The notes beneath the pieces are model-generated. The model was given only the letters and a program-made list of their open reading frames with translations. It did not search any database and was not told the DNA's origin. DNA of 64,000 nt, from positions 62,001 through 126,000 of the forward strand of contig NZ_LGTB01000011.1 in the NCBI RefSeq assembly GCF_001238275.1, read 5' to 3'. Positions within the stretch are counted from its first letter, which is position 1. Each line of letters starts with the position of its first letter. Origin of the DNA: Bradyrhizobium viridifuturi (GTDB taxonomy: Bacteria; Pseudomonadota; Alphaproteobacteria; Rhizobiales; Xanthobacteraceae). A program made the position numbers and the translations under genes. Positions 19,781-28,918 of this stretch are shown here, piece by piece.

Positions 19781-22030
19781 ATGACGGACGGATGGATTCG
19801 GCCGCAGCGGTTTGCTGCGTCGGCGTTGGTGGTGCTTTCGGTTGCTGCGGCGGACGAGGCGTTCGCGCAGACGCAATTGCCGTCGGTGACGGTCGATGCG
19901 CCGTCGCACCGGCAAGCGGCGCGATCGCAGCAGCCTTCGCAACGGACCACGCGCGCGCAGGTCGCAGCACAGCCGCAAGCCGCGCAGCAAGCTGCCGGCG
20001 GAGCCGGCGGCCACGAACGCGCCAACGGTCCGGTCACCGGCTATCTGGCGCGGCAGAGCGCAAGCGGAACCAAGACCAGCACACCGATCATCCAGACGCC
20101 GCAATCGGTGACTGTCATCAGCGCCGAGCAGATCCGAGACCAGAAGATCGTCAGCAAGTTCGACGAGGTGTTGCGCTACACGCCGGGCGTCATCGGCGGC
20201 ACCTATGGCGCCGATTTCCGCAACGACTGGTTCATGATCCGCGGCTTCCCCGCGCAGAACGAGTCGCTGTTCCTGGACGGCCTGCAACTATTCTACACCT
20301 CCTATGCGAGCTGGAAGCTGCAGCCCTTCAACCTCGAGCGCGTCGAGGTGCTGCGCGGTCCGTCCGGCATCCTGTATGGCGGCTCGGCGCCGGGCGGCCT
20401 CGTCAATGCGGTGAGCAAACTGCCGCAAGCGGAGCCCATTCGCTACATCGAGACCGGCGTCAACAATTTCGGCAACGCCTACACCCAGTTCGACATCGGC
20501 GGCGCGATGGCGCAGCCCGCTGGCGGCCAGGTGCAGTATCGCCTGGTCGGCCAGGCCCAGGGCGGCGGCACCCAGACCGACTATGTCTACGACAACAACT
20601 TCTTCTTCGCGCCATCGGTGACCTGGCGTCCGGATGCCGACACCAGTCTCACCGTGTTCGGCCTCGCCTCGCACAGCAATAGCCGCGCGCTAAACTTCCT
20701 GCCCTATGTCGGCACCGTCACCAACGCGCCGTTCGGCCGGATTCCGACCAGCCTGTTCGCCGGCGATCCCGGCGTCGACCAGTTCCGCCGCGACCAGCAG
20801 ATGGTCGGCTACCAGTTCCAGAAGAGCGTGACCGACAACGTCGACTTCCGCCAGAACGCGCGCATCGCCCACGCCGACGTCTATTATGCCGGCCTCTACG
20901 GGCTCGGCTACGCGACGACGCCGGCCGCGGCCGACATCACGCGCGGCAATTTCTACACCCGCGGCATCGCCACCCAGCTCAACCTCGACAATCAGCTCGA
21001 GTACCGTTTTGCCACCGGCGCGCTGCAACACACCGCGCTGGTCGGCCTCGATCTTAAATATTACGGGATCGACGACCGCCAGGGCTTTGGCGCGGGCACC
21101 AACCTCAACGTGCTCAATCCGGTCTACGGCAACAACCTGCCGTTCAGCGGCGCGCTGTATCAAAACGCCTATCTGACCCAGGGCATGGCCGGGCTTTATC
21201 TCCAGGACCAGGTCAAGCTCGACCGCCTGACGGTGGTGCTGTCGGGGCGCCAGGACTGGGTTGATCTCACCAACGACAACCGGATCGGCGCCTCCCAGGG
21301 CCGCGACGACAGCAAGTTCTCCGGCCGTGTCGGCGCGATCTACAATTTCGACAGCGGCGTCGCGCCTTACGTGTCCTACATGACCGGCTACAATCCGGTG
21401 ATCGGCACCAATGCCGCCGGCCAAATGCTGCTGCCGGAAACCTCCGAGCAGTCCGAGGTCGGCGTCAAGTACGAGCCGGCCGGGCTGAACGCGCGGTTCG
21501 GCGTCGCGTATTTCGATCTCAAGCGCAAGAACGCGCTGACGACAGACCCGAACAACACCCTGTTCCAGACCCAGAACGGCGAGGTCACCTCGCGCGGCGT
21601 CGAGCTCGAGGCGGTCGCGAACATCACGCGGGATTTCAAGCTGGTGGCGAGCTACACCAATTACGAGCTGTTCGTCAGCAAGGATCTCAATCCCGCGCTG
21701 ATCGGCACCGTGCCGACCAACACGCCCCGCGAGCTCGCCTCGGTCTGGACCGACTATACTTTCCGCGACGGCCCGCTCACGGGCTTCGGCCTCGGCGGCG
21801 GCGTGCGCTATGTCGGCTCGTCCTTTGCCGACACCGCGAACACCGCGCGTGTCCCGGGCGTCGTGCTCGGCGACCTCGCCGTGCACTATGAATGGGGCAA
21901 CAACTGGCGCGCGGCGCTCAATATCGTGAACATCACGGACAAGATCTACGTCGCGAGCTGCGCCACCATCAGCTCCTGCTATTACGGCGACCGCCGGCGC
22001 ATCACGGCAAGCCTCGCCTACAAATGGTGA
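19781..22030 (+). CDS. TonB-dependent siderophore receptor
   Basis: Outer-membrane receptor for ferric siderophores, 749 residues. It has a signal peptide ending AFAQ, then a low-complexity Gln/Ala segment. The plug domain holds TPQSVTVISAEQIRDQ, LRYTPGV and GGSAPGGLVNAVSK. A 22-strand barrel ends in aromatic SLAYKW. A GGGGG ribosome site precedes ATG 19781. The adjacent tctCBA genes face the other way, so no uptake partner is linked. The siderophore cannot be predicted. Two hairpins follow the gene. Confidence 0.93.
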   Translation: MTDGWIRPQRFAASALVVLSVAAADEAFAQTQLPSVTVDAPSHRQAARSQQPSQRTTRAQVAAQPQAAQQAAGGAGGHERANGPVTGYLARQSASGTKTSTPIIQTPQSVTVISAEQIRDQKIVSKFDEVLRYTPGVIGGTYGADFRNDWFMIRGFPAQNESLFLDGLQLFYTSYASWKLQPFNLERVEVLRGPSGILYGGSAPGGLVNAVSKLPQAEPIRYIETGVNNFGNAYTQFDIGGAMAQPAGGQVQYRLVGQAQGGGTQTDYVYDNNFFFAPSVTWRPDADTSLTVFGLASHSNSRALNFLPYVGTVTNAPFGRIPTSLFAGDPGVDQFRRDQQMVGYQFQKSVTDNVDFRQNARIAHADVYYAGLYGLGYATTPAAADITRGNFYTRGIATQLNLDNQLEYRFATGALQHTALVGLDLKYYGIDDRQGFGAGTNLNVLNPVYGNNLPFSGALYQNAYLTQGMAGLYLQDQVKLDRLTVVLSGRQDWVDLTNDNRIGASQGRDDSKFSGRVGAIYNFDSGVAPYVSYMTGYNPVIGTNAAGQMLLPETSEQSEVGVKYEPAGLNARFGVAYFDLKRKNALTTDPNNTLFQTQNGEVTSRGVELEAVANITRDFKLVASYTNYELFVSKDLNPALIGTVPTNTPRELASVWTDYTFRDGPLTGFGLGGGVRYVGSSFADTANTARVPGVVLGDLAVHYEWGNNWRAALNIVNITDKIYVASCATISSCYYGDRRRITASLAYKW

Positions 22031-22067
22031 GCACGCCGCGAAACATTTCGTTCACAAACTTTAATCG

Positions 22068-22097
22068 AGAGGCGGCGTTCGGCCGCCTCTTCTTTTC
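22068..22097 (+). terminator. Terminator after TonB receptor
   Basis: Stem GAGGCGGC / GCCGCCTC with loop GTTC-like centre, followed by the T-rich tctTCTTTT. About 40 bases after the stop. Confidence 0.85.
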
Positions 22098-22170
22098 CAC
22101 CGCCGTCAGGGTGGTGTCAGCTTCTCGCGCTAGGTTCGCGCCGCGGCAACGCTTTGCCGCGCCCAGACTG

Positions 22171-22208
22171 GCCCGCTCCGAAATGCGAGCCCCGGAGCGG
22201 GCCTTTTA
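22171..22208 (+). terminator. Second hairpin with T-run
   Basis: Ten-base arms GCCCGCTCCG and CGGAGCGGGC, then CTTTT. It backs up the receptor terminator and may also stop transcripts entering from the convergent small gene. Confidence 0.75.
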
Positions 22209-22249
22209 AATGGAAGGTTTTGCCACGGCTGCCCAGCCGCGGATCGGCG

Positions 22250-22531
22250 TCAGAACGCACTCCTGAACTGCGCGACATAGTCGGGGCTGCCATAGACCCA
22301 CATCGGCTCGTCGCATTGCCGTGATCCCAGATCGTTCGTGCAGGCCGCACTCCATGGCGGAGCCGCGATCTGGCGGCCAACGATCCCGTCGCCTTTCAGT
22401 CCGCCGCCAATTGTCAGCCCGGTGCCGACATGCGCGCGATCGCTGCCCTTACCGGTTCGTTCGTGAGCAATGGCCTGGGTCGTGAGCGACGGCACCAGCA
22501 GGAGCGCCGCCAGAAGGTACGTGGTCTTCAT
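22250..22531 (-). CDS. Small secreted protein, unknown function
   Basis: A 93-residue protein with a clean signal peptide (KTTYLLAALLLVPSLTTQAIA). The mature part is glycine-rich (GTGLTIGGGLKGDGIVGRQ) with two cysteines (AACTNDLGSRQC) that could form a disulfide. It lies between the receptor and tctA. No family recognised. Confidence 0.6.
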   Translation of the reverse strand: MKTTYLLAALLLVPSLTTQAIAHERTGKGSDRAHVGTGLTIGGGLKGDGIVGRQIAAPPWSAACTNDLGSRQCDEPMWVYGSPDYVAQFRSAF

Positions 22532-22652
22532 TGTTCAGCCGCCTTGATTGAGCCTCGCGCGGGCGAGGCATCTACGTTGCTGAACGGAAGACCGGGACCG
22601 CGGTCCGGATACTTCCGGATCACGCGAATGTTTGGCAGCGTCAAGCCGCGGC

Positions 22653-24152
22653 CTAATCCTCGTTAGCCTTGAACCGCCCAAGTCCCTTGAGGACGAACGG
22701 CGCGAGCAACGCGATCACCGCGACGCCGAGCAGCGTTGCCGAGATCGGGCTTTGCAGCAGCACCATGGGATCGCCGAGGCTGATCGCGAGCGCGCGGCGC
22801 AGCTGGCTCTCGGCGATCGGTCCGAGGATCAATCCGATCACGACCGGCGCGATCGGGAAATCGAACCGCCGCATCAAAAAGCCCATCACACCGAATGCCG
22901 CCAGCATCGACAATTCGACGACCGAAGGCTTGGCTGCGATCGTGCCCATGGTCGCGAACACCAGGATGCCGGCATAGAGCCATGGCTGCGGGATCGCGAG
23001 CAGCCGCACCCACAGCCCGACCAGCGGCAGGTTGAGCACCAACAGCATGCCGTTGGCGATGAACAGGCTCGCGATCAGGCCCCACACCAGGTCCGGCCGC
23101 TCGGCGAACAGTAGCGGCCCGGGATTGAGGCCGTATTGCTGGAAGCCCGCCAGCATCATCGCCGCGGTGGCCGAGGTCGGCAGCCCAAGCGTCAACAGCG
23201 GCACCAGCGTGCCGGCGGCCGAGGCATTGTTGGCAGCCTCCGGCCCGGCGACGCCCTCGATGGCACCCTTGCCGAACTCTTCCGGATGCTTGGTCAGCCG
23301 CCGCTCGGTGGAATAGGACAGGAAGGTCGGGATCTCGGCGCCGCCGGCCGGCAGCGCGCCGATCGGAAAGCCGAACAGCGTGCCGCGCAGCCACGGCTTC
23401 CACGACCGCCGCCAGTCCTCGCGCGTCATCCACAGCGAGCCGCGCACCGGCTCGAGCTTCTCCTCGGCGTGATGGCGGCGCGAGGCGACATAGAGCGCCT
23501 CCCCCACCGCGAACAGGCCGACCGCGAGCGTCGTCACCTCGACGCCGTCGAGCAGTTCCGGAATGCCGAAGGCAAGCCGCGCCTGCCCGGTGAGCTTGTC
23601 GATGCCGACGAGGCCGAGCGTCAGGCCGATGAACAGGCTGGTGAGGCCGCGCACCGGCGAGTCGCCGAACGTTGCCGACACCGTGACGAAGGCGACGCAC
23701 ATCAGCGCGAAATAATCCTCCGGTCCGAACCTGACAGCGAAGTCGACCAGCCATGGCGCGAGGAACGCGAGGCCGATGGTGGCGATGGTGCCGGCCACGA
23801 ACGAGCCGATCGCCGAGGTCGCCAGCGCCGGGCCGCCGCGGCCGGCCTTGGCCATCTTGTTGCCCTCGAGCGCGGTCGCCATCGACGCGCTCTCGCCCGG
23901 CGTGTTGATCAGGATCGCAGTGGTCGATCCGCCATACATGCCGCCATAATAGATGCCGGCGAACATGATCAGCGAGCCGCCGGGATCGAGCTTGTAGGTC
24001 ACCGGAAGCAGCAGCGCGACCGTCAGCGCCGGACCGATGCCCGGCAACACGCCGACCGCGGTGCCGAGGATCACGCCGATCAGGGCGTAGAGCAGATTCA
24101 TCGGCTGTATGGCGACCGCCATGCCATGCGCCAGCGCGGCGAAGGTATCCAT
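22653..24152 (-). CDS. tctA: Tripartite tricarboxylate transporter, large membrane subunit
   Basis: The 12-TM permease of a binding-protein-dependent secondary carboxylate transporter, 499 residues from ATG 24152 ([17 protein letters not shown]). Family motifs are [42 protein letters not shown] and [22 protein letters not shown]. The frame stays open upstream, but that part is a tctB shadow. It overlaps the tctB stop (TGATG). Confidence 0.95.
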   Translation of the reverse strand: MDTFAALAHGMAVAIQPMNLLYALIGVILGTAVGVLPGIGPALTVALLLPVTYKLDPGGSLIMFAGIYYGGMYGGSTTAILINTPGESASMATALEGNKMAKAGRGGPALATSAIGSFVAGTIATIGLAFLAPWLVDFAVRFGPEDYFALMCVAFVTVSATFGDSPVRGLTSLFIGLTLGLVGIDKLTGQARLAFGIPELLDGVEVTTLAVGLFAVGEALYVASRRHHAEEKLEPVRGSLWMTREDWRRSWKPWLRGTLFGFPIGALPAGGAEIPTFLSYSTERRLTKHPEEFGKGAIEGVAGPEAANNASAAGTLVPLLTLGLPTSATAAMMLAGFQQYGLNPGPLLFAERPDLVWGLIASLFIANGMLLVLNLPLVGLWVRLLAIPQPWLYAGILVFATMGTIAAKPSVVELSMLAAFGVMGFLMRRFDFPIAPVVIGLILGPIAESQLRRALAISLGDPMVLLQSPISATLLGVAVIALLAPFVLKGLGRFKANED

Positions 24153-24640
24153 CACAGCAGTCGCTCCAGCGGGCCGGCGGGAAGGCTCAGCGTCAACAGC
24201 TTGTCGAACGCCAGATAGATCAGCGTCGTGATCACCAGCGCGATGGCGGTGTCGACCGCGACTGCGCGGCGGCCGAAGGCGGCCGATGTGGTGACGAACA
24301 GCGCCGAGGTGGCGAGGATGAAGCCGCCACCGCAGCCGATGATGGCGATCAGCAGCGCCAGGCCGCAGACGATCCGCCATACCGGCTTCGGATCCATGCG
24401 CTCCCGCGCCGGCAATTTGCCGCGCAGCGCATCGATCAGATTGCCGACGGCCAGAATGACGAGGCCGATCGCAATGACGATCGGCATCGCCTCCGGCCCC
24501 ATGCCGTACATCGTGGTGGACGGCAGCTTGCTTGCGTCCCACACCAGCACCGCAGCGAGCACGGCCAGCGCGGCCGCGATCACGACACCGGCGCGATCGA
24601 CCCGCCGGCCGGCTTGTTCGAGACCGCTGTCCGGCGTCAT
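24152..24640 (-). CDS. tctB: Tripartite tricarboxylate transporter, small membrane subunit
   Basis: A 162-residue protein with four membrane segments and the TctB pattern ([60 protein letters not shown]). Its start overlaps the tctC stop and its stop overlaps the tctA start, so all three are translationally coupled. Confidence 0.93.
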   Translation of the reverse strand: MTPDSGLEQAGRRVDRAGVVIAAALAVLAAVLVWDASKLPSTTMYGMGPEAMPIVIAIGLVILAVGNLIDALRGKLPARERMDPKPVWRIVCGLALLIAIIGCGGGFILATSALFVTTSAAFGRRAVAVDTAIALVITTLIYLAFDKLLTLSLPAGPLERLL

Positions 24641-25605
24641 GATTTCACGAGGCCGACCGATTTCAGCACCTCGGTCACCCGCGCGATCTCCTGCTTCAGG
24701 AAATCGGCGAAGGCATCGCCGCCGAGATAGGCATCATCCCAGCCCTTCTGCTTCAGGATCTCCTTCCAGGCGTCGGACTTCACCATCTTCTCGACGGCAT
24801 CGCTCAGCGTCTTGCGCTGTTCCGGCGTGATGCCGGGCGGCGCGACCACCGAGCGCCAATTCGCCAGCACGAGATCGATGCCCTGCTCCTTGAAGGTCGG
24901 AATGTCGACGCCGGGCCGACGCTGCGCCGAAGTCACGCCGAGCGCGCGCAGCTTGCCGGCCTTGATCTGGCTTTCATACTCGCTGAGGCCGGAAATCCCC
25001 GCCGTGACCTTGCCGCCGAGAATGGCAGCGAGCGACTCGCCGCCGCCCGAGAACGGAATGTAGTTGATCTTCTTGGCGTCGGCCCCGACCATGCCCGCGA
25101 ACAGCGCCGCCATCACATGGTCGACGCCGCCGGCCGAACCGCCCGCAAAAGTCACCTTGGCGATGTCGGCTTTCACCGCGGCAGCAAGATCCTGCGCCGT
25201 CTTCAGCGGCGAATTCGCCGGCACCACGATGACCTGGATCTCCTCGGTGAGGCGCGCGATCGGCGTCACCTGCTCCAGCGTCACCGGCGACTTGTTCATG
25301 GCGAGCGCGCCGACCATCACGAAGCCGTTCACCATCATCTGGTTGCCGTCGCCCTTGGCGCCGTTGACGAACTGCGCGATGCCGACGCTGCCGCCGGCGC
25401 CGGGCACGTTGGTGACCTGGACGCTGCGTGCGACGCCCGCGGCGACCAGCGCCTGCTGCATCGAGCGCGCAGTCTGATCCCAGCCACCGCCGGGCGCCGC
25501 CGGCGCCATCAGCTTGAGCTCGAGTTGCTGGGCGACAGCCGGACCGCTCGCCCCGACAAGCAGCGCGACGACCGCGCCGAACAGGCGCATGCGGGACAAG
25601 ATCAT
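24637..25605 (-). CDS. tctC: Tripartite tricarboxylate transporter substrate-binding protein
   Basis: Periplasmic Bug-fold receptor of 322 residues. It has a signal peptide ending AVAQ, then [57 protein letters not shown] and [25 protein letters not shown]. First gene of tctCBA. A two-component system (tctDE) that often accompanies such operons is absent. The ligand is probably a di- or tricarboxylate. Confidence 0.94.
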   Translation of the reverse strand: MILSRMRLFGAVVALLVGASGPAVAQQLELKLMAPAAPGGGWDQTARSMQQALVAAGVARSVQVTNVPGAGGSVGIAQFVNGAKGDGNQMMVNGFVMVGALAMNKSPVTLEQVTPIARLTEEIQVIVVPANSPLKTAQDLAAAVKADIAKVTFAGGSAGGVDHVMAALFAGMVGADAKKINYIPFSGGGESLAAILGGKVTAGISGLSEYESQIKAGKLRALGVTSAQRRPGVDIPTFKEQGIDLVLANWRSVVAPPGITPEQRKTLSDAVEKMVKSDAWKEILKQKGWDDAYLGGDAFADFLKQEIARVTEVLKSVGLVKS

Positions 25606-25947
25606 AGGGCTTCCTCCTGGATTTCAGAGGCAGCCGGGCGATTGCTGGCTGCATCCGGTCATGTGGCCGCAGCGCCAGTCGGAAAGCGCGGGTCCCGTCG
25701 GATCAGGGAATCGCTCGCCGACATTACTTCTGCGTATCCCTAGCGACCATTCGCCTCAGCCGTCGGCAAGCCGCACGGCCCAACTAAGCCGTGCAGCAAA
25801 TCGCCGCACCCGACCGATCGCATTTCGCTTGCGTTGAGCCCGCGTTCGACCCGCGAAGAATCTCGTGTGACCGCGTAACGCCACCCAAATGCGAAAGGCT
25901 CCCGACAGATGCCGAGAGCCTCGCAACACATCCGGAGTATGTCGCGC
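25606..25947. other. Intergenic region upstream of tctC
   Basis: About 340 bases, with the tctC promoter presumably near 25610-25760. Nothing else identified apart from the hairpin at 25891-25924. Confidence 0.45.
25891..25924 (-). terminator. Hairpin after the 28-aa gene
   Basis: On the minus strand AGGCTCTCGGC-atct-GTCGGGAGCCT forms an 11-bp stem with a few G-T pairs, then TTTCG. It sits about 25 bases after the small gene's stop. Confidence 0.65.
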
Positions 25948-26034
25948 CTAGTGGTGCCAGAACAATGCGATCAGCAGGATGACCGGCAGCGGAACGCCGA
26001 GCAGCCAAAGGATAGCGCCTTTTCCGAAGTCCAT
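25948..26034 (-). CDS. 28-aa single-span membrane peptide
   Basis: A very short gene reading MDFGKGAILWLLGVPLPVIL followed by LIALFWHH. The body is one hydrophobic helix with a Pro-x-Pro kink and a His-His tail. AGGAGG lies at ideal spacing before ATG 26034, and a terminator hairpin follows, which argues for real translation. I recall similar peptides in other rhizobia but cannot name the family. Possible roles are membrane-stress regulator or toxin-like peptide; neither is shown. Confidence 0.7.
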   Translation of the reverse strand: MDFGKGAILWLLGVPLPVILLIALFWHH

Positions 26035-26371
26035 GGTGTCCTCCTCCAGTAGTTGAGGTTAAATTCACAACCCATCCGGCTGTTCCCTCACTCCGTTCGC
26101 ATTTCAGACCGAGCTCCCGCAGCGACCGAATGTCAGGGTGCACTTGGTCCTCTCATCTCGCTCTCATCGCACGCGCGACATGGTCAGGGCCGCACTGACA
26201 GCAACGAACAGCACAACGCATCCATGCACCTTCGGCGTGAAGCAAACGGCGGAGCCGCGCCTAAAGATGCTCTTGGGTGATGGCGCGCGGTCGCGGTTCA
26301 ACCTTAGGAACCATTGCCATTCCCTCCCGTTCCACCTCCGCCGATTGATACGGCTATTGGAGGAGTCGAAC
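26035..26371. other. Intergenic region between divergent small genes
   Basis: About 335 bases. It must hold the divergent promoters of the 28-aa gene and the 77-aa secreted protein. No operator was recognised. Confidence 0.4.
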
Positions 26372-26605
26372 ATGAACGTTAGAGCAATTGTCGCGGCATC
26401 GTTGCTTGCCGCCTTTGTCACGCCGGCATTTGCCGCGGATGAATACTACGTTGTGCAGGACGTGAAGACGAAGAAGTGCACGATCGTCGACCAGAAGCCG
26501 GTCGACACGACGACCACCGTCGTCAGCCCATCGGGCACCATCTACAAGACCCGCTCCGAGGCCGAAACCGGCATGAAGACCGTCAAGGTCTGCAGCACCA
26601 ACTAA
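26372..26605 (+). CDS. Small secreted protein, unknown function
   Basis: A 77-residue protein with a signal peptide (NVRAIVAASLLAAFVTPAFA). The mature part is about 57 residues: YYVVQDVKTKKCTIVDQKP, a Thr/Val-rich strand, and a terminal VKVCSTN. The two cysteines may pair. GGAGG precedes ATG 26372. It may be cotranscribed with the PRC-barrel gene 26 bases downstream. Confidence 0.75.
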   Translation: MNVRAIVAASLLAAFVTPAFAADEYYVVQDVKTKKCTIVDQKPVDTTTTVVSPSGTIYKTRSEAETGMKTVKVCSTN

Positions 26606-26631
26606 ATGGTCTTCAGGCAAGGAGTTCTCTG

Positions 26632-27021
26632 ATGAGGAATTTTGCTATCGGCTGCATCACAGCCGCGGCGTTCGCTACCGCCGCGCATGCGGCGACAACC
26701 ATGTCCTCTGCCCCAGCGGAGAGTTGGACCATCGCCAACTATTACAAGCAGAATGTCTACGACCCGAAGGAATCCAAGATCGGGACAATCGACGACGTGC
26801 TTGTCGACAAGGCGGGCAAGGTGACCGGACTCGTCGTCGGCGTCGGTGGCTTTCTCGGCGCCGGCGAAAAGGACGTGATCGTGCCATACACGGCGGTCAA
26901 GTCTCAGAAGAAAGACGACAAGTGGTGGCTCACACTCGACGAGACCAAGGACAGCCTGAAGGCTGCGCCAGGCTTCAAGTACGATCGGGCCAGCACGACC
27001 TGGAAGCCGGAGAGCAAGTAA
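26632..27021 (+). CDS. PRC-barrel domain protein, exported
   Basis: A 129-residue protein with a signal peptide (RNFAIGCITAAAFATAAHA) and one PRC-barrel: YDPKESKIGTIDDVLVDKAGKVTGLVVGVGGFLGAGEKDVIVPY. The start is ATG 26632 with AAGGAG upstream. Exported PRC-barrel proteins are common among rhizobial stress-induced genes; the binding partner is unknown. A strong hairpin follows at 27030-27061. Confidence 0.88.
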   Translation: MRNFAIGCITAAAFATAAHAATTMSSAPAESWTIANYYKQNVYDPKESKIGTIDDVLVDKAGKVTGLVVGVGGFLGAGEKDVIVPYTAVKSQKKDDKWWLTLDETKDSLKAAPGFKYDRASTTWKPESK

Positions 27022-27324
27022 GCACTGAAGTCCCGTCTGCTCACCGATGCGCAGACGGGACGCAGTGACGGTTCATTGGCACACGCCTGCAACGCTGGCG
27101 GCGCTGAAAGCAGACCGCGTAACGCCTGGAAGATCGCCTTCTCGCAGAGGCCAAGAGCTTGCGCGGGGAAGCAAGGGCGCTTCCTGCCGGACTCCCGAAA
27201 GCCCTGCAGGCCGATACGGCCGCTCACATGAGCGAATGGCTGTCGTCAGCGGAACTCCCAGCCACTCGAATAGGAACACAATCCATCGGACGGTTGTTGC
27301 TCACCATTGCGAGGAGCAATGGAA
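27022..27324. other. Intergenic region after PRC-barrel gene
   Basis: About 300 bases. Apart from the hairpin at 27030-27061 no feature was recognised. The frames across it lack family features. Confidence 0.4.
27030..27061 (+). terminator. Hairpin after PRC-barrel gene
   Basis: Perfect 11-bp stem GTCCCGTCTGC / GCAGACGGGAC with a 10-base loop, but no T-run after it. Terminator or mRNA-end stabiliser. Confidence 0.65.
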
Positions 27325-27555
27325 ATGCCCGGCTACTTCTTCGACATCAGAGACGACGGCGATGTATACCCCGATGAAGAGGGGTTGGATCTTGCCGACC
27401 TGAGAGCGGCAAAAGTCGAAGCCGCGAACACGCTGGCCGGCATCGCCCGAGACGCCGGCCGTTTCGGCGGCGAACATGACGTTGCAATCGAAGTCCGCAC
27501 TAACGACGGGCTGCTGTTTCATGCCGCCTTCGTCCTTGATCGATCCAGGCAGTAA
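27325..27555 (+). CDS. DUF6894-type small protein
   Basis: A 76-residue protein starting MPGYFFDIRDDGDVYPDEEG. The YFFDIRDG...DEEG...L..A..EA pattern fits the small rhizobial DUF6894 family of unknown function. ATG 27325 has GAGGAG at good spacing; ATG 27319 and TTG 27307 are alternatives. No signal peptide, so probably cytoplasmic. Confidence 0.75.
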   Translation: MPGYFFDIRDDGDVYPDEEGLDLADLRAAKVEAANTLAGIARDAGRFGGEHDVAIEVRTNDGLLFHAAFVLDRSRQ

Positions 27556-27571
27556 GGATGCGAGCTTCGCG

Positions 27572-27961
27572 ATGTCTGGCATGTCATTACGATTGCGATC
27601 TGTTCTGAGCTTTCCGCTTCTGATCGCCTTGAGCGGTTGCGGCAATCAGCTCGAGTGCGATTCAATCGAAACCCGAAAGGCCGTGCTACAGGCCGTTGCC
27701 GACGATCACCGCAATCCACTGGTCAACTATGCGGCCAAGGAGTCGACGGCAAAACCGCCCCAGGAGAATTCGAAGCCGCAATATCTTCTCGGTGAGCGGA
27801 TCGTCACGACGTCGACGAGCAAGGACAAGCGGACTTTGCAGTGTAGCAGCGGAATTTCGGTTTCCGTGGGCGATGTCAAAGCGTCGAAAGAGGTGGAATT
27901 CACGGTGCAAAAATCAGCGGATGGAAAGCTGGCCGTCTCGGTGGCGCCGTTCCAGTTTTGA
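27572..27961 (+). CDS. Small lipoprotein, unknown function
   Basis: A 129-residue protein from ATG 27572 (MSGMSLRLRSVLSFPLLIAL) with lipobox LSGC followed by GNQLECDS. The mature part has charged helices (ETRKAVLQAVADDH) and beta segments near the end (SVGDVKASKEVEFTVQKSADGKLAVSV). ATG 27581 is an alternative start. The gene follows the DUF6894 gene by 16 bases. No family recognised with certainty. Confidence 0.65.
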   Translation: MSGMSLRLRSVLSFPLLIALSGCGNQLECDSIETRKAVLQAVADDHRNPLVNYAAKESTAKPPQENSKPQYLLGERIVTTSTSKDKRTLQCSSGISVSVGDVKASKEVEFTVQKSADGKLAVSVAPFQF

Positions 27962-28067
27962 CCTCGCCAGTTTTGACCTCGCGCCGTTGCCGTCTCAACG
28001 ACGTCCCTCCCCGAGGCGAGTTAGGCACAACCTGACGGGCGGAGCCAAGCTGTGTCCCATTCTCGAC

Positions 28068-28170
28068 TGTCATCGCCCGGCTCGACCGGGCGATCCAGTA
28101 CGCCGCGGCCTCTCCGCTCAATAACGACTGTCTCTGGAATACTGGATCACCCGCCTTCGCGGGTGATGAC
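28068..28170. repeat. Palindromic intergenic repeat, family A copy 2
   Basis: Same architecture as 14276-14378: outer TCATCGCCCGGCTCGACCGG hairpin, GATCCAGTACGCCGCGG arm, diverged centre, partial return arm ATACTGGATC, and end hairpin ACCCGCCTTCGCGGGT-GATGA. The inner arms pair less well here, showing decay of the inner palindrome. Confidence 0.85.
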
Positions 28171-28259
28171 ACCGGGCGACTGTTTGACAGTTTGACAGTT
28201 GAATCGGAGGCCCTGCCCGTCTCATTGCGCGCGAAGCAAATGAGGTGCGGAGCAACGTT

Positions 28260-28481
28260 CTACAGCCCGGTATACCCGGCCTTCACGTGGTCGGTGCTGC
28301 CGTCGAGCTGGCGCAGATAGGTCAGGCCGCATACGGTCAACCGGTGCGTGTCGCGTTCGCCCGCCTCGAACAGCGTTTGCACGTACTCCGTCACCTTCGC
28401 CCGCGCTTCGTCGCTTGCAGCGGACGTGCGATTGAGCAGCAGATCGTACGTCTGCATGATGCGATCGATAGCGGCTTCCAT
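28260..28481 (-). CDS. Small hypothetical protein, 73 aa
   Basis: Starts MEAAIDRIMQTYDLLLNR and is mostly amphipathic helix (SDEARAKVTEYVQTLFEAGE), then VCGLTYLRQLDG. It lies 20 bases after the next small gene on the same strand, so both are probably one transcript. No family recognised; it resembles short helical proteins common in Bradyrhizobium. Confidence 0.65.
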   Translation of the reverse strand: MEAAIDRIMQTYDLLLNRTSAASDEARAKVTEYVQTLFEAGERDTHRLTVCGLTYLRQLDGSTDHVKAGYTGL

Positions 28482-28501
28482 TGAAGTCTCCGGGTTGACG
28501 C

Positions 28502-28732
28502 TCAGGCGACCACCAGCGTCTCGGCCTCGAACTTCGCGATCGCCTTGTTGGCGAGGCGGAGCCGGTTCAGCTCACCGCGCTGGAACAGCTTCACGATGAT
28601 ACCGAGCAGGCGCTCATTGGTGGCGAAAGTGTCAGGAATCGCGCCGGATTTGCGCAGATAATTTGAGGCGATCGCGTAGGCGTCACCGACCACCTCGACA
28701 TTCAGCACCTCGATCCCGCGCTCGACCAGCAT
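28502..28732 (-). CDS. Small hypothetical protein, 76 aa
   Basis: From ATG 28732 (MLVERGIEVLNVEVVGDAYA) the protein is helical, with IASNYLRKSGAIPDTFATNE and RLLGIIVKLFQRGE. The reading frame is open to 28798, but those residues are cysteine-rich and unlikely. Paired with the 73-aa gene downstream. No function recognised. Confidence 0.65.
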   Translation of the reverse strand: MLVERGIEVLNVEVVGDAYAIASNYLRKSGAIPDTFATNERLLGIIVKLFQRGELNRLRLANKAIAKFEAETLVVA

Positions 28733-28818
28733 GTCCTGTCTCTCTGTTGGGCAACAGATAAAGCGCAGGGAACACGTTGGTTCCTCGTCGGAGCCCATTT
28801 ATTTTCGCAGGTGCAACA

Positions 28819-28852
28819 TGAAAAACGCATCGGCCGGGCATGACCGATGCGT
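28819..28852 (-). terminator. Terminator of the LdtR-like gene
   Basis: Minus strand AACGCATCGG-tcatgcccgg-CCGATGCGTT, then TTTC. Ten-bp perfect stem with a short T-run, after the regulator's stop at 28919. Confidence 0.8.
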
Positions 28853-28918
28853 TAACTGGAGGAAGGCTGCCGGTCTTCTCAAGCGGCCGGCTTGGCCATC
28901 AGGCGAAAAGAGGAAGGC

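Noticed and set aside
27076..27093. Sigma-54 promoter (tggcacacgcctgcaa)
   Set aside because: The GG and GC doublets are one base too close for a standard -24/-12 site, and no suitable gene start follows.
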